Source of the DNA: Planctomycetota bacterium
GTDB taxonomy: Bacteria > Planctomycetota > UBA8108
Length of the DNA: 5,636 nt
Direction of reading: 5' to 3'
NCBI GenBank assembly: GCA_002695115.1
Contig: NZOA01000002.1
Coordinates: forward strand, 14,579 to 20,214
Shown: positions 1 to 5,636 of the stretch, piece by piece
How positions within the stretch are numbered: position 1 is the first letter of the stretch
Layout of the letters: the number at the start of each line of letters is the position of its first letter
Program-made: the position numbers and the translations under genes
The notes under the pieces: generated by a model
What the model saw: only the letters and a program-made list of their open reading frames with translations
Database searches by the model: none
What the model was told of the DNA's origin: nothing

Positions 1-243
1 GTCGGTTTCAAATTCGAATACGACGAGGAGGGGGTCTGGAACCGGAGCGATCAGTACAACTTCGCGGCCAAGGGGGTACCGGTCACATTCTTCTTCGCCG
101 GCTTCCACGCCGACTATCACAAGCCGACCGACACCATCGAGAAGATCAACTTTGACAAGGTCACCCGGGTGGCGAGGCTGGTCTACTCGCTCGTCTTCGA
201 GGTGGGTGACCGTCCGCGGCGCCTGCGAAATAACAGGCTCTGA
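1..243 (+). CDS. M28-family zinc peptidase, C-terminal fragment (5' end outside window)
   Basis: The reading frame is open from base 1 to a TGA at 241-243 and gives 80 residues of a C-terminus. It contains RSDQYNFAAKGVPVTFFFAG (about residues 15-34) followed by HADYHKPTDTIEKINF. This matches the end of the catalytic domain of M28 (aminopeptidase Y/Q-like) metallopeptidases, where the His of the DYH-x-P-x-DT motif (H40 here) is a zinc ligand and the preceding SD-x-Y/F-x-F-x-x-x-G-x-P stretch lines the active site. Family members hydrolyse N-terminal residues from peptides and are usually exported, but the signal peptide and the other metal ligands lie outside the window, so substrate and location cannot be judged. 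The domain finishes normally with a helix (about residues 50-66) and a short basic tail RPRRLRNNRL. I see no hairpin terminator directly after the stop. Family assignment is confident; specificity is not. Confidence 0.87.
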   Translation, partial: VGFKFEYDEEGVWNRSDQYNFAAKGVPVTFFFAGFHADYHKPTDTIEKINFDKVTRVARLVYSLVFEVGDRPRRLRNNRL

Positions 244-257
244 GTCTCACACGGGTA

Positions 258-297
258 CTGGACGCACGGCGTCTCAATATATAGAATCTTCGATTCT
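258..297 (+). promoter_or_regulatory. Possible sodA promoter with overlapping inverted repeat
   Basis: The gap between the peptidase stop and sodA turns AT-rich from about 276. It contains a perfect inverted repeat, AGAATC-TTC-GATTCT, at 283-297. Just upstream, a weak -35-like CTGGAC (258-263) and a -10-like TATAGA (280-285) are 16 bp apart, so the palindrome would overlap the -10 and the start of transcription, a typical operator position. The palindrome is seen directly. The promoter boxes are poor matches and the operator role is inference. It could instead act as a short mRNA hairpin. No specific regulator can be named. Confidence 0.3.
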
Positions 298-323
298 TCA
301 GATTTTAACCTATAGAGGATTCC

Positions 324-330
324 AGGAGGA
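324..330 (+). promoter_or_regulatory. Shine-Dalgarno of sodA
   Basis: AGGAGGA lies 6 bases before the ATG at 337. It is a near-perfect anti-16S match at standard spacing and fixes the start of the superoxide dismutase gene. Confidence 0.85.
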
Positions 331-336
331 ACCCCG

Positions 337-945
337 ATGGCGTACGAACTACCAGAACTTCCCTACGCCCACGACGCGCTCGAGCCCCATATCGATGCGC
401 GGACGATGGAGATTCATCACGGCAAGCATCACCAGGCGTATATCAACAACGTCAACGGTGCGCTCGAGGGCAATGAGGAGTTCGCCGGCAAGTCGGTTGA
501 GGACCTCGTGAGCGATCTGGACTCCGTTCCGGAGGATATCCGGGGCGCTGTTCGCAACAACGGCGGCGGTCACGCCAACCACAGCCTCTTCTGGAGCGTC
601 ATGGGCCCCGGAAAGGGCGGTGAGCCCGGTGGCGACCTCGGAGCCGCGATCGATGCCACCTTCGGGAGCCTTGACGGCTTCAAGGAGGAATTCGCGAAGG
701 CCGGCGCGACCCGCTTCGGTTCCGGCTGGGCCTGGCTCGTCGTCGATGGAGGAAACCTCGCGGTAACGAGCACGGCGAACCAGGACAGCCCGCTGATGGA
801 GGGCAAGACCCCCATCCTCGGACTGGACGTCTGGGAGCATGCCTACTACCTCAACTACCAGAACCGCCGGCCGGACTATATCGCCGCTTTCTGGAACGTC
901 GTTGACTGGGACGCGGTGGCTGCGCGGTTCGCCGCGGCAGGCTAG
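337..945 (+). CDS. sodA: Superoxide dismutase, manganese type
   Basis: This 202-residue protein has the usual length of a cytoplasmic Fe/Mn superoxide dismutase, which converts superoxide to oxygen and hydrogen peroxide. The N-terminal helical domain begins [19 protein letters not shown] and carries HHGKHHQAY. The C-terminal alpha/beta domain carries GSGWAWLVV and DVWEHAYY. The four metal ligands are all present: H27, H82 (in HANHSLFW), D164 and H168 (in DVWEHAYY). The second-shell residues H31 and Y35 and the dimer-interface residues E167 and Y171 are present too. G78 in the GGGHANH stretch and Q149 in TANQDSP are the residues typical of Mn-selective rather than Fe-selective enzymes; metal use is inferred from these. 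There is no signal peptide, so the enzyme should be cytoplasmic. The ATG is fixed by a strong AGGAGGA. The gene appears to be a single-gene unit, with its own AT-rich leader and a hairpin about 30 bp after the stop. Confidence 0.97.
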   Translation: MAYELPELPYAHDALEPHIDARTMEIHHGKHHQAYINNVNGALEGNEEFAGKSVEDLVSDLDSVPEDIRGAVRNNGGGHANHSLFWSVMGPGKGGEPGGDLGAAIDATFGSLDGFKEEFAKAGATRFGSGWAWLVVDGGNLAVTSTANQDSPLMEGKTPILGLDVWEHAYYLNYQNRRPDYIAAFWNVVDWDAVAARFAAAG

Positions 946-972
946 GTCCCGGGGTCTTCCCGCGACGATTAA

Positions 973-1020
973 GAAGCAGGGGACGCGGAACCCTCCAGGG
1001 GGGGGCGGGTCCCTTTCTTC
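973..1020. terminator. Probable bidirectional terminator between convergent genes
   Basis: GAAG (973-976) and GGGAC (980-984) can pair with GTCCC (1009-1013) and CTTC (1017-1020). Inside, a C-rich run (991-996) can pair with the G-run after position 999. The stem is GC-rich. Going right it is followed by TTTCTTC; read on the other strand it is followed by CTTCTT. It lies in the 85-bp gap between the stops of two convergent genes, where one hairpin can serve both. The internal pairing is ambiguous because of the eight-G run, and the U-tracts are interrupted. Confidence 0.5.
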
Positions 1021-1030
1021 GTGGCGGCGT

Positions 1031-4000
1031 CTATTGCTCGCAGGTGAGCCGACCGCCGGGGGTGGGATCGGGGCCCGGCTCGGGGAAGGGCGTCCCCGGG
1101 GGTTGTCCGCCTGAGAAGAAGTAGAGCACCAGGTAGATCGGGTCGGCGATGTCGAGACGGTTGTCGTCGTTGGCGTCTCCCGCCGCCTGGCAGGGAGTCA
1201 CGTAGGATCCGAAGAGGAAACCGAGGACCGAGATCGGGTCGGAGATGTCGATCCTCCCGTCCCTGTTGGCGTCCCCTCTCACCCACTCATGGGGTCCCTC
1301 ACAGGCATCCCCGATACCATCTCCGTCGGAATCCTGCTGCGCCGGGTTGGCGACGGTGACGCAATTGTCGAGGTGGTTTTCCACCCCGTCATCGTCGTAG
1401 TCCGGCGGTCGGATGGCCGCGTCGCAGGCGTCGCCTATGCCGTCCTCATCGACGTCGACCTGTGAGAAGTTCTCATCGTAGGGGCAGTTGTCGTCGGCAT
1501 CGGCGATCCCGTCGTTGTCGTCATCCGGATCGCAGAAGTCGCCGAGCCCATCTCCGTCGATGTCGGACTGGTTCGAGTTGTAGACCAGTGGACAGTTGTC
1601 CTCGAAGTCGAGATGGCCGTCGGCGTCGCGGTCCATGTCCGCGCAGGCGTCGCCTATGCCGTCGTCATTGAAGTCCTGCTGGACGAAGTTGGAGACGGTC
1701 GGGCAATTGTCGATGGTGTCGGGGACGGTGTCGTTGTCGTCGTCCTGGTCGCAGGCGTCACCGAGGGGATCGCCGTCGTTGTTCGCCTGGTCGGGGTTGG
1801 GGCGCAGCAGGCAATTGTCGAGGAGATCATCGACGCCATCATTGTCGTCATCGGGATCGCATTCATCCCCGAGGCCATCGCCCTCGCGATCGATCTGCGC
1901 AGGATTCATGATCATTAGGCAATTGTCGGCCTGGTTGAGCACCCCGTCGCCATCGATGTCTTCCCCGGGATCACAATGATCCCCGAGGTCGTCATTGTTC
2001 GAGTCCTCCTGGTGGACGTTTGGGATGAGCGGACAGTTGTCGCAGGAATCTCCGATGCCGTCACCATCGGTGTCCGCCAGGGTGGGGTCATGGTAGAGGG
2101 GGCAGTTGTCGCAGACATTGCCGATCCCGTCGTCGTCGAAATCCTCCTGGTTGGAGTTCTGGATTCCTTCGCAATTGTCGAGGTGGTCGAAGACGCCGTC
2201 GTTGTCCGTGTCGCGCAGGATGACATCGCAGGCGTCGCCGATGCCGTTGCGGTCGCTGTCAACCTGGGTGGGGTTCGAATCGGTCGGGCAATTGTCACGA
2301 TTGTCCCGGACGCCGTCGTTGTCATCATCCCAGTCGCAGGCATCGCCAAGCTGGTCATCGTCGCTGTTGAGCTGGCCGGTATTGGGAATCCGGGCGCAAT
2401 TGTCCCGGAAGTCAGGGATGCCGTCGCTGTCATCATCGGGGTCGCAGACATCGCCGAATCCATCGCTGTCATTGTCATCCTGCAGGTGGTTGCTGACCCT
2501 CTTGCAATTGTCACAGACGTTTCCGTGACCATCTCCGTCACCATCCTGCTGGTCAGGATTGGGGACGAGAGGACAGTTGTCGTCTCCGTCGAGGATTCCA
2601 TCGTTATCTGAGTCCGAGTCGCAGGCATCTCCCTCGCTGTCGCCGTCGGAGTCGAACTGGTCGGGATTGTAGACGCCTGGACAGTTGTCTTCGGGGTCCT
2701 CGATTCCGTCCTCGTCGTTGTCGATGTCGCAGAGGTCGCCGATACCATCGAGGTCCTGGTCCACCTGGGCGGGATTGGCCTCGTAGAGGCAATTGTCTTC
2801 GCCGTTGGGGACCCCATCGTTGTCGGCATCGTCGTCACAGGCATCGCCGACCGAGTCCCCGTCGGCGTCGAGCTGGTCCTCGTTTCTCACCTCCGGACAA
2901 TTATCCTCGAGATCATCGATTCCATCTCCATCGGGATCATCGTCGCAGGCGTTGCCGAGCCCGTCTTCGTCGACGTCATCCTGTCGCGGGTTGGAGGCGG
3001 TGACGCAATTGTCACAGATATTGCCGATCTCGTCGGAATCGCTGTCTTCCTGGCCGGGGTTGGCGACGGTGGGGCAATTGTCGCAGGCATCCCCGAGGCC
3101 GTCCGAGTCCGTGTTCTCCTGCCGCGGGTTGCGCACGAAGAAGCAATTATCGCAGGCGTTTCCGAAGCCATCGGCGTCGATGTCGAGCTGTCCCGCGTTG
3201 GTGACAAGGGGGCAGTTGTCGCAGACATCCCCGAAGCCATCGTTGTCGAGATCCCGCTGGCTCAGGTTGGCGTCGAGGGGGCAATTGTCGCATTCATCTC
3301 CGATCCCGTCCGAGTCCGAGTCGAGCTGCTCCTCGTTGAAAACGGAGCCGCAGTTGTCGCAGGCATCTCCGACACCATCGGAGTCGGAGTCTTCCTGGTC
3401 CGGGTTGACGGCGAGCGCGCAATTGTCGCAACCGTCGCCGATTCCGTCCCCGTCGGAGTCCCCCTGGGCGGGGTTGGGCGCCCGTGGGCAGCTGTCGCAG
3501 GCATCTCCGATGCCGTCGGAGTCAGAGTCTTCCTGCGCGGCATTCGGCTGCTCGAGGCAATTGTCCGTCGAATCGAGGATCCCGTCGTTGTCCGAGTCGT
3601 TGTCACAGGCATCCCCGATACCGTCTGAATCTTCATCTGCCTGGGATGGGTTGAGCTCCAGCGGACAGTTGTCACATTGATTTCCGATGTCGTCCCCATC
3701 GGAGTCGTCCTGGGAGGCGTTGGTGAGCAGCCGGCAATTGTCGCAGGCGTCCCCGGCTCCATCCCCGTCAAGATCGGACTGGCCGGGGTTCGCCGAGAGT
3801 GGACAGTTGTCACAGGCGTCACCGAGCCGGTCGCTGTCGGAGTCGGCCTGGGCCGGGTCAGGGCTGGAAACGCAGAGGTCGCAGGCATCGCCTACCCCGT
3901 CACCATCGGAGTCGGCCTGGTCCGGATCGGGCATGGAGGGGCAGCCATCGCAGGCATCGCCGAGGCCGTCCCCATCGCTGTCCTCCTGGCCGGTATTGGC

Positions 4001-4648
4001 CCGGGTGGGGCAGCTGTCACAGGCATCACCGATGTCGTCCTTGTCGTCATCTGCCTGGTCCGCGTTCGCGATCGCCGGGCAATTGTCCGCGCCGTTGTCG
4101 TGGCCATCGCCATCGCTGTCGAGCTGGCAGACATCGCCTACGTTGTCGCCGTTGATGTCCTCCTGCTCGGGGTTCGCATCGTCGGGGCAATTGTCGCAGG
4201 CATTGCCGAGCCCGTCACCGTCGGAATCTCTCTGGACCTGGTTGGGAACCTCCGGGCAGTTGTCGCAGGCGTCACCGAAGAAGTCCCCATCGATGTTTTC
4301 CTGCTTCGGGTTCGGGTTTCCGGGACAGTTGTCGCAGATCGTTCCGATGCCATCCCCATCGTTGTCAAGCTGGTTGAAGTTCCTATTGGAGGGGCAGTTA
4401 TCGCAGGCGTCGCCGATGCCGTCGCCATCGGAATCCCGCTGCGCTGGATTGACAACGAGGAGGCAGTTATCACCCGGGTCGTCGACGCCATCGGCATCCG
4501 CATCCTGGGCCCACAGCTGTGCCGGTGAGAGCGCAGCAAGCATCAATAGCACGAATGCCGCGATGCCCGGAAACCCGGACTCATGTCTCGACGAGCCGAA
4601 TGTCATCCTTCTCATTCCTCGTTGGATTACCGATGCGCTAACTGCCAT
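1031..4648 (-). CDS. Large secreted thrombospondin type 3-repeat protein with C-terminal dockerin-like domain
   Basis: The gene encodes 1205 residues. A basic N-terminus and a hydrophobic segment (about residues 28-40) ending QLWA-Q give a signal peptide with likely cleavage after A47, so the protein is exported. Residues 49-1117 are a continuous thrombospondin type 3-like array. By hand count it has 37 units of 23 residues (pattern N-C-P-x-x-x-N-P-x-Q-x-D-x-D-x-D-G-x-G-D-x-C-D) and 16 acidic spacers of 12-18 residues with the pattern D-x-D-x-D-G. Such repeats bind calcium through Asp-rich loops and are held by disulphides. Every 23-residue unit keeps both Cys, giving 74 in the array. Residues 1124-1171 hold two EF-hand-like loops (DANRDGRIDISD, DANDDNRLDIAD) of a dockerin-like domain, and the protein ends in a Pro/Gly-rich tail with a last Cys. 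No LPxTG, membrane anchor or enzymatic domain is seen. Likely a calcium-stiffened extracellular or envelope rod; the ligand is unknown. The start is uncertain: Met1 has no clear Shine-Dalgarno, whereas Met15 (4604-4606) has GAGG about 10 bases upstream and would still keep the signal peptide. Confidence 0.93.
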   Translation of the reverse strand: MAVSASVIQRGMRRMTFGSSRHESGFPGIAAFVLLMLAALSPAQLWAQDADADGVDDPGDNCLLVVNPAQRDSDGDGIGDACDNCPSNRNFNQLDNDGDGIGTICDNCPGNPNPKQENIDGDFFGDACDNCPEVPNQVQRDSDGDGLGNACDNCPDDANPEQEDINGDNVGDVCQLDSDGDGHDNGADNCPAIANADQADDDKDDIGDACDSCPTRANTGQEDSDGDGLGDACDGCPSMPDPDQADSDGDGVGDACDLCVSSPDPAQADSDSDRLGDACDNCPLSANPGQSDLDGDGAGDACDNCRLLTNASQDDSDGDDIGNQCDNCPLELNPSQADEDSDGIGDACDNDSDNDGILDSTDNCLEQPNAAQEDSDSDGIGDACDSCPRAPNPAQGDSDGDGIGDGCDNCALAVNPDQEDSDSDGVGDACDNCGSVFNEEQLDSDSDGIGDECDNCPLDANLSQRDLDNDGFGDVCDNCPLVTNAGQLDIDADGFGNACDNCFFVRNPRQENTDSDGLGDACDNCPTVANPGQEDSDSDEIGNICDNCVTASNPRQDDVDEDGLGNACDDDPDGDGIDDLEDNCPEVRNEDQLDADGDSVGDACDDDADNDGVPNGEDNCLYEANPAQVDQDLDGIGDLCDIDNDEDGIEDPEDNCPGVYNPDQFDSDGDSEGDACDSDSDNDGILDGDDNCPLVPNPDQQDGDGDGHGNVCDNCKRVSNHLQDDNDSDGFGDVCDPDDDSDGIPDFRDNCARIPNTGQLNSDDDQLGDACDWDDDNDGVRDNRDNCPTDSNPTQVDSDRNGIGDACDVILRDTDNDGVFDHLDNCEGIQNSNQEDFDDDGIGNVCDNCPLYHDPTLADTDGDGIGDSCDNCPLIPNVHQEDSNNDDLGDHCDPGEDIDGDGVLNQADNCLMIMNPAQIDREGDGLGDECDPDDDNDGVDDLLDNCLLRPNPDQANNDGDPLGDACDQDDDNDTVPDTIDNCPTVSNFVQQDFNDDGIGDACADMDRDADGHLDFEDNCPLVYNSNQSDIDGDGLGDFCDPDDDNDGIADADDNCPYDENFSQVDVDEDGIGDACDAAIRPPDYDDDGVENHLDNCVTVANPAQQDSDGDGIGDACEGPHEWVRGDANRDGRIDISDPISVLGFLFGSYVTPCQAAGDANDDNRLDIADPIYLVLYFFSGGQPPGTPFPEPGPDPTPGGRLTCEQ
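1034..1279 (-). other. Dockerin-like EF-hand pair and C-terminal tail of the repeat protein
   Basis: This region codes for residues 1124-1205. Two 12-residue loops (residues 1126-1137 and 1158-1169) have D-A-N-x-D-x-x-x-D-I-x-D, and each is followed by a hydrophobic helix (PISVLGFLFG and PIYLVLYFFSG). The duplicated loop-helix layout is that of type I dockerins, which bind calcium and, in cellulosomes, cohesin modules. Outside cellulosome organisms such domains are common at the ends of secreted proteins and their partners are mostly unknown. The tail after the second helix is rich in Pro and Gly and ends LTCEQ. The second loop has N instead of G at position 6, a mild departure from the consensus. 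Confidence 0.75.
1298..4504 (-). repeat. Tandem 69-bp coding repeat array (thrombospondin type 3-like)
   Basis: A 69-bp period, one per 23-residue unit, is interrupted by mostly 39-bp spacers. The word CAATTGTCGCAGGC or a close variant, antisense to the codons for ACDNC, recurs on the + strand. From the N-terminus, uninterrupted runs are 5, 7 and 9 units (coding 2942-4504). The remaining 16 units (1298-2941) are mostly single units alternating with a spacer, apart from one pair and one run of three. Units differ from each other at many codons as well as residues, so this is a diversified array rather than a recent expansion. It also creates many long spurious open frames on both strands. Confidence 0.93.
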
Positions 4649-4710
4649 CCGGAAGGGTTCCAGAAAAAAACATCGGTAGAATTGTCAGATCCCCTTAGAG
4701 CAGGAGAATT

Positions 4711-4739
4711 TATATAATATGTCGAACTCCAATTTTACA
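4711..4739 (-). promoter_or_regulatory. Possible promoter of the repeat-protein gene
   Basis: In the 187-bp AT-rich gap upstream of the repeat protein, reading the minus strand, TGTAAA (4734-4739) and TATATA (4711-4716) are 17 bp apart. They sit about 60 bp before the annotated start codon and about 105 bp before Met15. The -10 region is strongly AT (ATATTATATAAAT), in contrast to the GC-rich surroundings. The -35 match is only moderate and several -10 registers are possible, so the placement is approximate. I recognise nothing else in 4649-4835. Confidence 0.35.
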
Positions 4740-4835
4740 GGTGACGAGACTCGAACTTCAACCTCACACGGCAGAAGTCTTCACAAATAGCGTAAGTTCT
4801 TTACCTGTAGTCAATAAGCGAGGATGAAGCCGATT

Positions 4836-5636
4836 TTAAGCTTCTGCCTGCCCATCTTGAGGTAAGGTTCCATCCCCTTGGACGTTACGCGATTCTTCCT
4901 CGTCGGGATCGGTCTCGTCGATGATTTCTCCGACGAGCTCTTCGAGTACATCTTCGAGACTCACGACTCCGGATGTGCCGCCGTATTCGTCGAGAACGAC
5001 GAAGAGATGCTGACGTTTGACCTGGAACTGGTGGAGCAATTGGTGGGCAGGAGTGCTGTCGTGGACCATATGGGCCGGCTTCTTCAGATCGCCCACCTTC
5101 AGCCCTGTCCTGTCGCCGGCCAGCGCCAGCAGCAGGTCTCGCAGGTAGATGATTCCGGCGATGTCATCGAGATCGCCCGCCCTGGTCACGACAAAGCGGC
5201 TGTGGGTCATGTCCAGATCCGAGGGGTTGATCTCCTCGAGGGGAGTGTCGTTTTCCAGGCTCGCCAGGTCCAGCCGGTGGGACATGATTTCCCTGGCTGT
5301 TACGTCGTTGAGACGGAAGGCATTGCTGATGAGACGGCTCTCATCTCCGCTGATCAACCCGGCTTTATTCCCCATGTCCGCCATCATCCGGATTTCCTCT
5401 TCGCTGGTCACATCCTTGCTCGCTTTGCCTGAGAAGGGACGGGCGATCTGTTCGATCACGAGGATGGCCGGCCACAGGACCCAGGTGATGAGCGTCAGTG
5501 GAATGGCGGCGCCGAGGGAGATGCCCAGGTTGTAGCGCTCCCCGACAGTCTTGGGAATGATCTCGGAGAAGACGATGATCAGAAAGGTCAGGACGCCGGC
5601 GAAGGTCCCTTTGTAGGGGTCGCCAAGGACATCGGG
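4836..5636 (-). CDS. CNNM/CorC-type membrane protein with CBS pair, C-terminal part (5' end outside window)
   Basis: The frame stays open from the window edge to a TAA at 4836-4838 and gives 266 residues. It starts within the DUF21 (CNNM) membrane domain: a hydrophobic stretch GVLTFLIIVF runs into SEIIPKTVGERY, the conserved SE-x-x-PK motif, followed by a second hydrophobic segment (about residues 37-60, ending ITWVLWPAILV). An acidic linker then leads to a CBS pair: CBS1 about residues 112-170 (REIMSHR to IIYLRDLLLAL), CBS2 about 180-235 (HQFQVKRQHLFVVLDEYGGT then GVVSLEDVLEELVGEI). Family members are inner-membrane proteins linked to Mg2+ or Co2+ transport, with nucleotide sensing by the CBS pair. 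The protein ends about 30 residues after CBS2 in an acidic, Gln-rich tail, so the CorC_HlyC domain found at the end of many relatives is absent. A GTG at 5457-5459 is internal, since the family signature continues upstream of it. No convincing terminator follows the stop. Confidence 0.93.
   Translation of the reverse strand, partial: PDVLGDPYKGTFAGVLTFLIIVFSEIIPKTVGERYNLGISLGAAIPLTLITWVLWPAILVIEQIARPFSGKASKDVTSEEEIRMMADMGNKAGLISGDESRLISNAFRLNDVTAREIMSHRLDLASLENDTPLEEINPSDLDMTHSRFVVTRAGDLDDIAGIIYLRDLLLALAGDRTGLKVGDLKKPAHMVHDSTPAHQLLHQFQVKRQHLFVVLDEYGGTSGVVSLEDVLEELVGEIIDETDPDEEESRNVQGDGTLPQDGQAEA

Noticed and set aside
152..511. A 119-codon + strand frame across the peptidase end and sodA start
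   Set aside because: It overlaps two well-supported genes in another frame, has an Arg/Ser-rich translation typical of a shadow frame, and shows no family signature.
1298..4504. Regular spacing of similar words, considered as a CRISPR array
   Set aside because: The period is 69 bp and lies wholly inside an open coding frame. The repeated words are imperfect and there are no unique spacers between identical repeats.
1596..4679. Several long open frames on the + strand and in other minus frames across the repeat array (for example 3677-4528 and 3687-4679)
   Set aside because: They are shadows of the 69-bp coding repeat. Their translations are low-complexity strings (Ser-Gln-Leu-Ser or Ala-Ile-Val patterns), with no family signature and no convincing start region. 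The minus-strand frame with conserved Cys and Asp repeats explains all of them.
4736..4780. A T-arm-like word (GTTCGAGTCTC on the minus strand) suggesting a tRNA
   Set aside because: The flanking bases do not form a T stem of five pairs, and no D arm, anticodon stem or acceptor stem could be matched upstream. Treated as chance.
4825..4850. GAAGC/GCTTC hairpin just after the CNNM-type gene stop (minus strand), considered as a terminator
   Set aside because: The stem is only five or six pairs, overlaps the last codons of the gene, and no U-run follows.

Overview
The window looks like high-GC bacterial chromosome. It holds three protein genes with clear family assignments and one very large secreted repeat protein. 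No rRNA, tRNA, CRISPR array, transposase or phage gene is visible. The taxon cannot be fixed from the sequence. The C-terminal tail of the large protein (two DAN-x-DG-x-x-DI-x-D loops, then a Pro/Gly-rich end with a last Cys) is a style I associate with secreted proteins of Planctomycetota, Acidobacteriota, Myxococcota and related uncultured lineages. That is a loose inference.

Layout. Positions 1-243 (+) are the 3' end of an M28-type zinc peptidase gene. An AT-rich gap of about 90 bp follows, with a perfect 6-bp inverted repeat and a strong Shine-Dalgarno. It leads into a manganese-type superoxide dismutase gene (337-945, +). A GC-rich hairpin (about 973-1020) separates it from the convergent large gene (1031-4648, -). 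That gene encodes a 1205-residue exported protein made almost wholly of thrombospondin type 3-like calcium-binding repeats and closed by a dockerin-like EF-hand pair. A 187-bp AT-rich gap carries its probable promoter. At the right edge (4836-5636, -) lies the 3' part of a CNNM/CorC-type DUF21-CBS-CBS membrane protein gene that continues beyond the window.

The genes do not form an obvious pathway. The peptidase and superoxide dismutase genes are co-directional but separated by a gap with promoter-like features. The repeat protein and the CNNM protein are co-directional on the other strand and also separated by a gap, with no clear terminator in it. The item most worth attention is the repeat protein. 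By hand count it has 37 units of 23 residues, each with two cysteines, and 16 inserted aspartate-rich spacers, mostly 13 residues. The spacing changes partway along: long runs of 23-residue units in the N-terminal half, then mostly alternating 23+13 units in the C-terminal half.
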